A stretch of DNA of 64,000 nt. It comes from Ascidia mentula. Taxonomy: Eukaryota; Chordata; Ascidiacea; Phlebobranchia; Ascidiidae. Positions 50,601-62,900 of this stretch are shown here, piece by piece. Position numbers and translations under genes: made by a program. A model generated the notes under the pieces. That model saw nothing but the letters and a program-made list of their open reading frames with translations. It had not been told where the DNA came from and made no database searches. Within the stretch, counting starts at the first letter, position 1. Each line of letters begins with the position of its first letter. The DNA is taken from positions 13,955,001-14,019,000 of the forward strand of contig OX387204.1 in assembly GCA_947561715.1 (NCBI GenBank), given 5' to 3'.

Positions 50601-53600
50601 TAACATACTGACCAGGGTTGTCGAAAAAAGACTGGGGAGAACTACTGTCATCAGCAAAGTTGTCTACAGATCTACATAAACAGGAAGAACAATAAATCCT
50701 TTTTATTACTACATACCATCCACATACCCTCTATGCTTGATATAACTATCCAAAAATGATAGTTGGTTGTAATATGGCCATCTCTCTGGCGGGAGGGTAC
50801 CAGACCCACTTGGAGCTCCAGTGTTTTTTTGTGTGTTTTTTACCATATGCTGTTCGCAGCGTACGCCAACGCTTTTGACACTGGTCAACTGAAAGTAAAA
50901 ATCAATTTAGTAATTATTTTTGTAATAAGATGCAAACTTACCAGTAGAGTTTAATTCCTGGGCAATGTTTCTCCATGCAGAATCTGTTTTGCCTCTAATT
51001 TTGTGGTCTGGGTGACATGGGTTGAAAATTAGGTTAGCTTGAGACACAAGGTCAATAAGCTTCATATTAAAACTTTGTTCAATATCCATTGTACTGCACT
51101 ACTTCGTAGAATAACTTGATGTGAAAAGAAATAGAAACTGTCAAATCATAAATTGATGGTTAAGGCACTGCAATTTAGCAAAAACTGCCAGCTTGAATTA
51201 AGGAAAGAAGTAAATACTTTCTTTTAGCATTCCATGCACCCAAATATTTCTGAACATTAAAATGATAGCTTTATAAATACTTAAATAAGATATATATAGG
51301 TTACTCTCACTTAATCACTACCTTTCACTCCCAAATAAACTTTCATACAGAACATATGCTTCAATTGTGGAATGTAGATTAAGCAAGGTTTCAAAGCAAA
51401 CGTCATCCATTGCAGCACACTTGTTACAAACTTCAATCTTTTTAAGTATAGGGCTACAATAATTTAATACCTGCTACTGGGTGCATGGAAAATGAGCTGT
51501 AATATATAGCTAGCCCAGGCAGAAAAAAGGTCATTTTGATTTGGTCAGCATAGCAGTATCCCGCTGCTGTAACGTCCACATGGGAGCTTTGTTGCTTTCA
51601 AGGCACCATTTTCTCACGCACAAAACCCAGTAATTTGTCAAAACTGTCACATCAAACGAAACTGTGACCCAAAATGTCATTTTATATCAAATTTTTCAAC
51701 TTCGAGCCGTTCGCGGCGATGTGCGGCTGTGCGGCAAAGTAGAAAAATTTCTACTTTGCCGCAGACGCCGTAAGACCAAGTCCTCGCAGCCGCACATCGT
51801 CGCACAGACGCGCGACCGTCGCAGTGTGCATCAACCGCCGTAAGTTCGGCCGCAAGCCGCGCCGTAGACACCGTACGGCACCCGCAAGGGTGTATGTGTG
51901 CATCGGGCTTTATAATCATTCTTTTTGGCTCATAGACGCCGTTTGCTTCAATAGTAGGCTTACAAACTTGACTGCTAATTTGAAGTACACACAATTGAAA
52001 CAACAGGACACATCTGAAATACAACATATAATCGTGATGTATTTCCTCCAGATCGTCATTCTTTGGCACAGCGGCAGCCCTCCCCCTCCCGCCTCGCGAT
52101 GGCAGGTCCTTTCCATGCAACGCGAGGAAATATCGATAGACGTGATCGAAGACACGCCGAAGGTGATTGGAAGGAGATTCTATCCATTCGACAAGATTCG
52201 TTACGACGCAGTGCTGAGTCTTGACGACGACACGACCCTCAACGTACAAGAGGTGAGTTCTTGCTTTTTTGTGTGTTATGTTAATATAAGGTTTATTTAG
52301 GGCTTGAGGTGTGTAGTGTTGTCGGTTGTATAAATGCCTCTGTTAACTGTTTTGCTGATTCACTAAAATCACTGTGTTGAAACACTTAAAGTACCGTATG
52401 TCTTAAAACGTATCAAGTGTATTGAAAAGGTGTCGTCTGTTTCGGAAATACATCGTTCTTGTTTCGAGTCACGAACTACACTTTTAGGCAATTAGCTTTA
52501 TGGTGTTTGTTGGTGTAAAAACTACATCAATATTCCGAAATTTGTGCAATTCCGATCATAGTGACTGCAAAGTCATAGTGCAGATATTATGGAAAACTTG
52601 ACACCCAGCTTTCCTCCAAACTAACATCGTTTGATTTTGAACTGCATTTGGCCGGACTCCTGTCGAGATTGAGTTGTGGGCATACCTCCCAAAGGGTTTA
52701 AAATAAATTAACCAATTCGACTTCCTTTCAAAGTTTCCCTTACTATCCATCAGTTATTTCGTGCGGTAATACTGCGTCGCCATCGGATAACAATCACTTT
52801 AATACACTGACAGTGAGCAGAGTCCGTCCCCGACTTTTAAACAGCGGGCTTGTGAAGCTAATCCTTAAGCAGAGTGTCAAGCTATTCAAAATATAATCTA
52901 TCGGTGCCTGTCAATATGATTGACTACCCGTGCCCCTCCGATAAGACCACGAAGACGACGTTTTCTGTCTGTGCGCGATGCGAGAGTAGATACGGCGAGC
53001 TTATTTGGCAACAGAAGCAACGAGACGCTTGGCCGTGACCTTCGTCAATCATACGGTGACAAATTGAAGATGAGATAAAATGCAAATTGGATTCCACGAA
53101 CATCTGTCTGTATTCTGTGGTTTTCAGCACGCGACACACGGGGATTTCCTTCGGGTTTGGTGATATATCTCTTGTACCTGATTTTTTATTCCACAACCTC
53201 GTGCCACGAATATCCGTTAGAAACCCGTGACGTTATTATGAAACTGCGTGTAATGCTGCGATATGAATAAAAAATCGTTTGAGACAAACACATGTCGAAA
53301 GTAATGCAGAATATCGTGTACCAGCTTATATCACGTAGCACATGTGACATGTGACATGCAACTGGATAGTATCCACTGTGTCGTCCCGTTCGATCGGCAC
53401 TAAACGACGGTATCAGAAAGTATTTTTTTTATAAATAATGCTCAAGGGCAATTGGCCAATGAGAAGAGCGCGTGGGCTGAAGTACAAACACACAGTCATT
53501 GAAAACCGCCAGACAGGTTTGTCGTTGTTGAACAACGCTTGATATCAGGCATATCCCGGAAAAAAAGTGACTCATGATATTTTCGCTATTGTATAATGCA

Positions 53601-56600
53601 AGATCCTCACAAGTTTTCCCAAACGGTTGGAACTTCTTCGACCGCGTGATCACGCAACCCTGCACATGAATTATTCAGGGAAAGAGGCTTCGTTTTGTTG
53701 ATGAAGTTGCGGCCTCTCGTCTAGACAAAACTTACCTGTTGTCTATTGCAGTCATGTCCTGTCTATTTTTCGTTTTTATCCAAACTGCCTGTACTGCAGG
53801 GATTGTCCGTACCGTGTTTGGCTTGCTCACCCGTTTTAATTCTTTCAAATTGTGTTTGTGTCGCCATATTGCACTGAAAGTGAGGAGCCGACCTCGATAA
53901 TAAACACAGGCACTCGAAAAACACGTCTTTTCATAATATAACACACAGGTAATTTGATAAAAATAAATCGATCTGTAATGGGTTTAAAAATGCGCCTTGG
54001 CCCAGATTGTGCATTATGTAGTGGTGTTGAATGTTTTACTGATCCTTGTACGCAAACGTGCAACCCACAGTCAGTTGTCTCGGCGTTGGCGGTTCTTAGT
54101 AACGGGGACGCGACAAGTGTGACGCGGTTCGACGAGGGGAACTAGAACAGCGAGACATATCTGCAATCACCATTCACTGCATATCCGGCGACCTTTTTCG
54201 CTCTATAGAACTCGGGGTATTCAGCAATGTCTATATGTCATCGTGACCTGTTATCTACGTACCCCTTGAAAAATGTATTTACGCTCATGGGGAAATGCAT
54301 GTATGGGGGCCGAATCCAGATCTTGCATGAATAAATATAGGATGTACAGCCTGGTGCAGTGGTTTTGCATGATGTTTTCGACTGACAAATAAAAGGTTAC
54401 CGATAAGTGGCGTCGCGTTGCATCATTTGACATGTCATGACAAGCAGTCCACAAACCTTAAAATAAGGTGAAAAGCGGAATTTTCCTTGATAAAAAGTGC
54501 AACGATTTGGCATTTTATGTGACATGCCTTGTCAAAATGCATCGCAGTTTATGTCACACATTTTGATCGTGAATTTGACCCCGAGCTTTCCATTCCAGAT
54601 CGACTTCGCATTCGAAGTGTGGAGAACATTTCCAGATCGAATCGTCGGTTTCCCGGCTCGAAGTCATTTCTGGGATGAGGCGAAGAAAAAGTGGGTTTAC
54701 ACGTCCAAGTGGTCCAACTCGTACAGCATGGTTCTTACCGGCGCCGCCTTCATACACAGGTATATATTTATACCCATATTGGTGTTGTCTTTTTGTTCTA
54801 TGTGCCACGGCTTGTCCATGAAAATTTTAAGGTTTTGAGTTTTAGTATTGTTGCGTGTGTGAGGTATCGGTGATTGGTGCTTTTGTTGTATAAATGATAC
54901 CAAACTCCTTTAAACAAATTACGAAATGTGAAGTTGTTTTTTATTGCAAATAAAGCATTAAGATTGGATATTGTTCAATTTGCTAAAAGCATCATCTTTG
55001 CGCCAGAAGAAGAAACAGAAGACTGTCCAGCATGCCAATAAAATAACCTAATGGGGCCGTTGTTAATAACCACGTGTTCAAATCCTGTTCATCTTTCACC
55101 ACAGATACTATTTCAATCTCTACACGGAGTGGCTTCCCCAATCCACACGTGCGATGGTCAACAAACTGAGCAATTGTGAAGATATTCTCATGAACATGCT
55201 CGTGTCCCACGTGACCAGGCGTCCTCCAGTTAAAGGTGCGGGGTTTCAATATTTATGTCCACGTCTTCATTAAATAACGCTGCTGCATTTCTTCACCAAC
55301 GCAATATTGGCGGTTGGTGAATTAGTACCAGGCAAGGTTTCTCAAGCATTTTTAATAAAACCTTTGGGCTGCTATAAAATCAAGCTAGGTTCAAGTTTAA
55401 AAGTCCGACCGAAGCAAGCTGTAGGCACAGTATATGATTTTATCGTTAAATTCTCAAAAACAATCCGCCTCTAGCCTTAGCGTTTCTAAACCACCAATGC
55501 CTAAAAATATTCGCCCGGTAATAATGTTTCCAATTTTAGACTCTCGTCCGCAAAACAAAATCTGCGGTTTCGCTTTTGGCGAAACGTAATTATGTTCTGT
55601 GTGTGGTCGTCTTGCTCACGTAAAAAAAATTCTCTCGAGAGAGCGCATGTACGCAGAAGACTGAGTCACTTCACACTGTATAGGTCGTCGGTTTGGGATT
55701 TAAGTAATAACATCGGTTTCCACAAACATGGAAACGTTTATTCCCAGTTGGTTAAAATCTGCCAGCGTTCTTTTCAGTGTCTATATAAAACCATTACAAA
55801 AGGGGATTAAAAATAGGTACCAGCTTAAACACGCACTTCACACAACTGAAAACCTGCCACATACAACTAACATGTTGAGAAACACGCATGAAAGGATAAC
55901 ACGAAAAACATAAAAAAAGCTTGTGTTTTCGCTAACTACGTATTACCATGCGGTGATTGGACACTCATTTTTTGCTGTATCGTAATGTTTGGAATTTATT
56001 GCGCGAAGTAACGCATGTTAACGCAGAGGTTGCACCAACTATAGTTTTTCGAATTACGTGTGATTTTTGTCACACATTGATATATATGAGTGTAGTAAAA
56101 CATCCCAATTCCGGGAAAGTCATGAGGCGAAGTCATTGGAATGCATTACCTCGTCCAAAAACCTTTCAGCGCCTGCACGCACAACAACCAAAGTGGTTGT
56201 GATTTATCATTCCCTGCTCCAGGCTTACCCCATATACATGAATAATGTTGACATGCAGCCGATCGATGTATTTATGTACTTAACCCCCACAGCGTGAAAG
56301 GGTCGGCGGTGGCCTCGCCCATGCTGTCTGCAGCGAGACAGGTGAACTATTTGGGCCGCCTTGGTGGTATTTTATTTTTGATCAAGAGTTTGCCTGAGAC
56401 GGCTTCCTGTTTTAAATGTGTCCGAACGAAGCTATTTTAAAGCGATTTCGACTGATTTGTATCGCTTTTGATGGTAACTGGAGGGTAGCGAAGATTGCCT
56501 GAAACCGGGCCTTCGCGTTGGTTGGCGTTGCTTTGCCAATGACGAGTATCGGAAAGTATTAGTTGTCTGACAACATGAAGGTACGCGCGTTGGGTCGATA

Positions 56601-58459
56601 GATTTTGGTCGAATAACGCATTAATTATAAAAATGTGCCAAGATAGTGGGAGTGTTTAAACTGAAACAAAAAAATGATCACTAAGACTGACCTAAACATT
56701 TATATTTCGGCTATAAATTTGTATAATTCCTATATGCGGCATCAACAAACATGAGCAAACAATAGGACTAAAAGCAAACGTACAATTCCCAGACAGTTAA
56801 CTTTTAATGCCATGATCCAAAGACCAAGATCAATCGAAGTTGTCAGTAAGAGATTTATGCTCTATATATAAACATTTCTATTATATCGACCATTTAGTAA
56901 ATTCCTAATTATAACTCCAAAAGCAAATAATTTTTTACTCTAAAAACATTTCTGCATTTCCTCTACAGTACGAACGTAAATACTATGTGCCGAGATATCT
57001 TGCTGGTCGTTGGGTTCTCGGTTCAACAAATGGTTTACGTGCGTTTATTGCGGAGGATTTTACACAGTGGCGTCAAACATTTTAAGTCGATCGATGTCAT
57101 TTTTTGCTGTGACAAGATGTCCCCTGATAAGCGAACGTGTTACCGTTACTATTTCCTATGTACGCACACACTTCTATGCTCCTATGTACATAAGTTGTTT
57201 GCCACCTTCGGCAATCCCGCTAAACTGCTCACTGTAAAGTTTTGCTGCACACTTGCCAAAGCTTTTGTAAATGTAACTTGAAAACGTTTGGGTGAAAGAA
57301 TGTTAATTTCAGGCATATGCTGCTCAGCACAGCTGTGTTTAAAGCAATCACTGATATGAATATAAAATTTGCAGTGCACAAACCTAATTTAACACCAGTT
57401 GCAATTAAAATTCAGCCAAAACTTGGTATGTTGAAATTTCATATCAGGTAAAATGCTTTGCCTGTTTTTGTCAGTTGGTCGAATAACCGACTGTTATTGA
57501 TCATGTCACTCGTCTACCTTATTTTGGTGGCTTGTCACGAAGCTTTGCCCGCAATGATTTTCATCGGCCCAACGCCCCATTTCACATGCTTGCGTGCGTT
57601 GATATGTGAAACGAAACGAGTTATGACTTGGTAGGTTGACGCCAACCGCTTGCTGCACCCAATTTCGTGCGATCTGGCTTCCTTGAAAGTGTAAGGAGTG
57701 AAAACCGTATTTTTTGTGGCGAAACGACCGCTTTGGTGCGAACAGATTGTTGAGGACGCTTTGACTTCAATGTATGAATTTGTTTCTTCGAATTCCTGAC
57801 TTGCAAGCCTCGATTGCCATATGTTTCTCAACTTTAAACAAAGATCAACAGATCGGTGTATCTTTTGGCAAGTAGAGGCCTTACTTGGAGGTGGCCTTGC
57901 TTTGTCCCATGAGGATATGATTGAAAACCACATAAATTCTATCCGTGTTTTTCAGTGACCCAGAAGAAACACTACAAGGACACGAGTCACCAGGGTCAGG
58001 CAAAACCAGCAGCCGGGGGGGTCGTATCGATGTGGTCTGACCCCCAACACTTCGCCGACAGACAAACCTGCATGGAAGAGTAAGCGAAATACTATGTAGA
58101 TAAAATCCGATTGATTGTCTGGGTTTTGTATAAATGTATCGTGACGACATACTTGTGGCACGAAAAGAATTCTGAATACTTGTTGCCCCCATGATTTTCG
58201 GCCCCAGTGCAGCAAAAAAATTAGTAAATTTTATGAGATAAGGAATGGAAAACATATCCGAATTTTCAACGTTCAAAAATATCTACAAAACTTTGTGGTA
58301 AACTAGCCTTGTGCTCTAAAAAACGTCCCATTTACTTACAGTTTTGTGGAATTTTTTGGTTACATGCCTTTGCTATCCTCTTCAACGCGAATGGATCCAA
58401 CGCTTTATAAAGACAACGTCTCGATTAAACGCAAGCGATATCCGAAAATCGAAATATGA
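29639..58459 (+). CDS. EXT1: Exostosin-1, heparan sulfate co-polymerase
   Basis: EXT1 with EXT2 alternately adds GlcA and GlcNAc to elongate heparan sulfate in the Golgi. Eleven exons: 29639-30450, 30752-30904, 39196-39397, 39814-39933, 46117-46249, 48638-48756, 52052-52252, 54599-54759, 55105-55235, 57956-58079 and 58342-58459. All junctions are GT-AG and phase-consistent, giving 2274 nt and 757 residues (human 746). Residues 8-24 are a type II signal anchor after a Lys/Arg-rich start. The GT47 exostosin domain spans roughly 90-400 and includes [24 protein letters not shown] and [15 protein letters not shown]. The GT64 domain spans roughly 480-735, with the DDD metal-binding motif at 571-573 in SLDDDTTL, then [11 protein letters not shown] and NCEDILMN near 657-664. 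The C-terminus has FFGYMPL. Nothing is truncated. Introns 2, 4, 5, 6 and 9 are long; intron 6 hosts an antisense MADF/BESS gene. Confidence 0.97.
30905..39195. other. EXT1 intron 2, 8.3 kb, no gene seen
   Basis: This is the longest intron in the window. The longest open frame, 31297-31749 plus, has 150 codons but no recognisable motif, no flanking splice partner and no coding-like composition. I see no terminal repeats with target duplications. First long introns often carry enhancers, but nothing in the sequence proves that here. Confidence 0.5.
39934..46116. other. EXT1 intron 4, 6.2 kb, nothing recognised
   Basis: The frames inside are all under about 115 codons and look random. No RNA gene, terminal inverted repeat or duplicated target site was found by eye. 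The intron is AT-rich with scattered TG-rich tracts. Confidence 0.5.
46250..48637. other. EXT1 intron 5, 2.4 kb, nothing recognised
   Basis: The longest frames, plus strand 46751-47122 (123 codons) and 48034-48363 (109 codons), have no recognisable motif and no splice partners. No repeat boundaries are visible. Confidence 0.5.
50008..50013 (-). terminator. Polyadenylation signal of the MADF/BESS gene
   Basis: On the minus strand, AATAAA occurs 64 bases past the stop codon at 50077, at a normal 3' UTR distance. Confidence 0.5.
50077..51089 (-). CDS. MADF/BESS-type DNA-binding protein, with one apparent frameshift
   Basis: Exons in transcript order are 51089-50942, 50888-50728, 50671-50613, 50500-50364 and 50289-50077, all GT-AG. 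Exons 1-2 encode a MADF (Myb/SANT-like) domain: [14 protein letters not shown], an AWRNIAQEL helix, then [15 protein letters not shown] and [15 protein letters not shown] Ser/Glu-rich linker and a basic KRKKTDK patch follow. The last exon is an amphipathic helix region of the kind found in BESS-type tails. The exon total is 718 nt, one more than a multiple of three. The frame breaks in exon 2, most likely at the 7-T run 50824-50830 or the 6-T run 50836-50841, since MADF similarity continues in the neighbouring frame. It could be a decaying transposon gene or an intact gene with a sequencing indel. MADF proteins bind DNA; the target is unknown. Confidence 0.7.
51730..51763. repeat. Perfect 16-bp-arm hairpin in the right subterminal region
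   Basis: The arms 51730-51745 (TGCGGCAAAGTAGAAA) and 51748-51763 are exactly complementary with only two bases between them. The hairpin lies in the GC-rich right end of the candidate Harbinger-like element and may be part of its end structure. Confidence 0.8.
52253..54598. other. EXT1 intron 7, 2.3 kb, nothing recognised
   Basis: No frame above about 90 codons and no repeat boundary is evident. A short TGACATG repeat occurs near 53345-53360. Confidence 0.45.
55236..57955. other. EXT1 intron 9, 2.7 kb, nothing recognised
   Basis: The frames are short and lack motifs or splice partners. Minus-strand frames near 57535-57933 overlap the next EXT1 exon only by chance. Confidence 0.45.
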
Positions 58460-59611
58460 AACACCTCAACCTTTCGGAAACTCTCTTCCACATCCGTCCA
58501 ATGATATCTCGCCCTCCCATCCACGTGACTGAGTGGAGATATCTGGTTGGTCATTCCAGAAACAACGTGGTTTAAACAGAAACGGCCGATGATGGCAAAA
58601 TCTAACCCACGTTTTGTGGTTTGCCAAGACCAAGAATGAATTATGGGGTTCCACTGAGGACGATCCGCAAGACATTTGGCATTTGACGGCCCTTGTAACT
58701 TTTTTGACGTTATTTTGTTTTCAATTTTCTACTTTTTCATTTCTCTGTCGTTTTTTCTCTAAGCTCGTACTTGTAATAGGCTTGCATGAAATCGTCCATG
58801 GGCGTCCACACACAGCACTCACCTGATGCGGCTGACGTTTGCTTGCCTTGCTGGAATCAACCGCTGCGCCTCGTTGATCGGTTTTGCCTAAATGTGCTCA
58901 ATAATTCAACGTAATATATCAAAAGTGTTTATTTTTTGTTTCAAAAATTTTACAAACTTGTCAGAAATACGATGCTCACATAACACTCACAAAAACTATC
59001 AAAACACAAACAATTGAGCGCGCCTTAATTGTACGTTTACATTTTTAATCCAACGTGTCCGACCGTGCACGAACCTAAAGCATTCAACTGTCGTTAAACC
59101 ATGCTCTATATCCTAATGTTAATGGTCGCTAAAATCACTGATATATAACCAACTCTGCTGTGACAATAGAAATCGCTTGAGATAAGCTATCGGATCGAGT
59201 TGCCAACACCCTCAACGAAAGCAGTGTATGGGACATTACTTTACATCCTAATGTTAATTGAGGTCGCTAAAGACAACGCACCAAGCAGCATATGTGGGAC
59301 TTTACATGTGGCGTTCAGTATTAAACAAAAAACCCGAAGCAATTTTCTGGCCTATCGGCATCTAGTATCGCATTCCAGCATTCGGATCACCAGTGTGTTC
59401 TGGGCCATTCTTTTCCCTTTTCACATTCGTTTTTTCTTCGTTTTGTCACCTTCATATACCAACGAATGTTAAGTGTATACATCGCAAAAGTTTACGCGTT
59501 TACTTTACCGCTCGTCCCTCCCTATTTATTAAGTTCAACATTGTTTCCGTTTTTTCTTTTGCGTTGTCCGGTCGTTGCTAGGTAACGCTTGCGCTTCGAA
59601 TGCTTGTGAAC

Positions 59612-59633
59612 CTGTCTGTCTGTCTGTCTGTTT
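59612..59633. repeat. Tetranucleotide microsatellite (TGTC)n
   Basis: About five tandem copies of CTGT, continued by imperfect TTTG units. A simple repeat without other context. Confidence 0.8.
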
Positions 59634-59673
59634 GTTGGTTTTTGTAAGTCTGTTCCTTCAAATCCCTCAATAT

Positions 59674-59984
59674 CTAAACGAAACACACTAAAACTGTACA
59701 ATACGTGGTATTTCCTTCCAAAAACTTCGATTCCTTAGCAGCGAAACCGGTTTCAACCGGTTGTGACGAGTCTGTCGCCACTTGAAATGTAGCAAACCGC
59801 GTGCTCTCCTTTATCGCAAATGGTGCTTTCTCGTTGGTCGGTTCTGCCTCTAATTCTGTTTTGCTCTCGCCAATTGCACGCTTGTATTTGAGAGCCGTTG
59901 CCGCTGTAATATTATGCACGGTGCTGCGCTCATCTATAATAGACACTTCCTTAGCACGTGTCGTGGTGTTATTTGAAGCAAGGA
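59674..59984 (-). CDS. Possible terminal exon of an unidentified gene
   Basis: A minus-strand frame of about 103 codons runs from an acceptor-like TTTGTTCAG (ending 59985) to a TAG at 59674. Its composition is protein-like: evenly hydrophilic, rich in Thr, Glu, Ala and Lys (for example KTELEAEPTNEKAPF), with few rare residues. No upstream exon could be matched by phase, and no polyadenylation signal follows closely. It may be the last exon of a gene extending to the right, or a chance frame. Confidence 0.3.
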
Positions 59985-62900
59985 CTGAACAAATCAATCC
60001 GACATTTCAACAGTTCAAGAGTTGATCGTTTGCTGTTCATTCGTTCGAACAGCAGGCCATCGTTTCTTATACTTCCTTCACGTGCAGGATTCCGTCGAAT
60101 CTTGGGTGATCCTAATTACTTGGATAACGACAGAAATGTCGAGAGTTGTTTTGTCAGAACAAACTGATCGAAATGCCTGCTGCTTATTTAGCCAGCTATA
60201 GAATAATAAACCATTACACCATAGGCTGAGCGGAGATTTTGCACAGGTTTGATCTTTCTTTCGCAAAAATCCACCTATGTGATTTGTTTCATTTTCAGCT
60301 AAATTTGGCCCGATAATATTACCAATGTAAATTAACAAAACACTGTCAAAGAATCTGTGTTTTGTCTGTTGCGTTTGACGACCACCTGTCACTGAGAGCT
60401 ACATAACATAGGTCTACATAACCACCACTGTGACAGTGGACTATCGCATAGGCATTTACTTTAGTAAAAGTACAAATATGTGGCACACAGAGTAGATTTA
60501 CTACCGATGTGTGAAGATCATGCGTCGGATAATTTGAAAGACACTAATAGCAACATATGTAAATGCAACCAAAAACATTGCAAGAATAGCACTATAAAAA
60601 CATCGTTATTTTATCAGGTTCAAACTACTAATTTCTACGCGATTCAAGAACAAAATGTTCGTCCGCGTATATTTTGGAGAAAATCGATTACAACTTTTAC
60701 CACTTGGTGACGCACCTGCTGCTGTTGCGACGTGTTTTCGGAAAATGCAAGATATACTAAATGTATTTTACCGCTAGACGGTGCAGTAGAGCTCCAATTT
60801 GGTCACGATTGAGACCAATTGAAATAAGATGATCCCAATGATAAAAAAGTTTGGCGGATATTGCTAAAGAAACATTCCTAAATGTCATTAGGACGAATTA
60901 AGCTTGTTTACTGCCCTCGTGGATACAGTCGCTGCTGCGAAAACAACTCCATTTCATCCCGACCTTATTAAAAATCTCTCAAAACATGTCGGTTACCCCG
61001 ATAAGCAGCAATTGCCATCCAAACTGGGCGTAAATGAGTCCTTTACGAGTTTTCCATTGGCCTCTTTACACTCCTTAATGGAGGCATATTGAAACAGGAT
61101 GTGCTTTTTAGCCACTTTGACAATCCGGTTTGCCCACCAAGACCCCTGGAATCTTCTGCAGCCTTTATCGACAGCCATCGTGCATGTCAGCTCTGCTAAT
61201 GAATGTTTATCTTTCCGGATTGACCGCTATCAGCATTACGACAAAGATCGTGTAGTGAGACATCAACGGCCGATTCCACATGGAAACTCATGCTAAAAGG
61301 TGTGGTGGGTTTAAAACCTGTCACCTCTGAAAGGTTACGTTGGTGTTGAGGTTACGGCATCAGTGCACGGGCCAACTTCCCCGTACATGTTTGTTTTTTT
61401 AGCGTTTTTTGCTGCCAAATGTAGGTGAAGGGTGGGATTTGGTTTTGCGTGTAAATTTAAAGGAAACGACATTTTCCACAATGCATGAAACTCCTGCTGA
61501 TGCTGGCGAAAGTAACAATCACACGGCAATGCGCCTATACAGTCATCAATTATCCATTCCCATCGTATTGCTTACATATGGTCCTGGGTTAATTTATCGT
61601 GCCGTATATTTCTTGTTAAATTATTAATTCCATTCTCCAGCGCATTCTATAAGGGCGTGCCTAAAAGTTCCGTTAGGAGTATCCCCAAAGAATTTGGCAA
61701 ACACGACATAACAATGTTTTGTGTACTCGGCACACCAAGCCTTTATTAAAATAACCGCACTCTGACGCACATACACCGGTGGCAGGTCGATCAAAGTCGA
61801 ATGTGCGTTTTATTGCCAGCCCGCCCGGTACGTTTCTTGTTCAAACATTCCCAGTGCTGTTAGGCCGTAGAGCATCATAAAACACTATTACGCGTTAGTT
61901 CACGACAAAGTCTGACAGTTCAAAAATTACAACTTTCAGGGCGTCTCTCTTTATTTTATAGATAGAATAACCTTTAAATAACGTGATAAATTGCCACCAA
62001 AGGCTATCGATATTTTTGAAAGGCGGTTTACGATTTCCTATTGTAGCACTTTGTTTTTGTATTCACAGCGCTCAAAAATGACACTAACAGTGCAACGTTA
62101 AACACATCATATGGTTTACGGTGTCACATGGTGAAACGCATTAGCGATCGGTGCATTACAGGAACGTTTAAATCTTAGTTAAATGATCTGGTTTCGGGAT
62201 GGACCTATCCACCCAGGTGGCATTCGGGGTGGTACTGCAAACCACACATATCTAAACAGAGGGAGATTGGCAGCCACATATCTCCACGTGTTCCTAAATC
62301 TGGCGGATGCAGGTTTCCCACTACACGTTTCGACACTTTAATCCCCATGTTGGGTTACGTTGATGGCTGGGAAATTAACGTTTTTGTCAAATGTGATGGT
62401 TATCTTCCATATTCCGGCCGTGGGGAGAAAATGAAAGTTTGAAATACATGAAAGAAATCATGTAAATTGTTTTCATCGTGGCCTCGACGATGAACTTGAA
62501 TAGTTGAAGCTCAAAGCTCACGAAATGAAGATATTGAATATAGATTTGTAAACATAACACTTCTCATGCATGTGAGCACATATTATATATACCTTATACA
62601 GCGGTACATGTGATTTTAACGTTTACGCGAAACAAAACGATTTGCTTTATTCTGTCTATAGGTACAGTATATGTGCACAAATTGACTTGCCCTTGTAATG
62701 AAGAACATGGTGAAGAACAAACAACATACACTTATCAGATTTTCCTACCTTGTCATTGCGATAGATTTCAGCCCCGGTCTTCCAGAAATTTCTTCGGAAA
62801 GTGACAAATTACGCATTCAAATACAGCCTTGTTTTTCCAGCTGTGATGGTATGATTGTCTGTTTAGGCAAACATTAGGCGGAGTTCGTGCACTGTATTGT

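Larger units (their letters stand above)
49798..51832. mobile_element. Harbinger-like DNA transposon candidate carrying a MADF/BESS gene
   Basis: The left end GATGCACACTG (49798-49808) is repeated in exact inverted orientation at 51822-51832. Both subterminal regions (about 49820-49915 and 51715-51815) are unusually GC-rich for the locus and packed with TGCGGC/GCCGCA motifs. The interior holds one five-exon minus-strand MADF/BESS-type gene, a kind of accessory protein known from PIF/Harbinger elements. No DDE transposase is seen, and the exact termini and target duplication could not be fixed. If correct, this is a non-autonomous or internally deleted copy. It lies wholly within EXT1 intron 6 (48757-52051). 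Confidence 0.5.
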
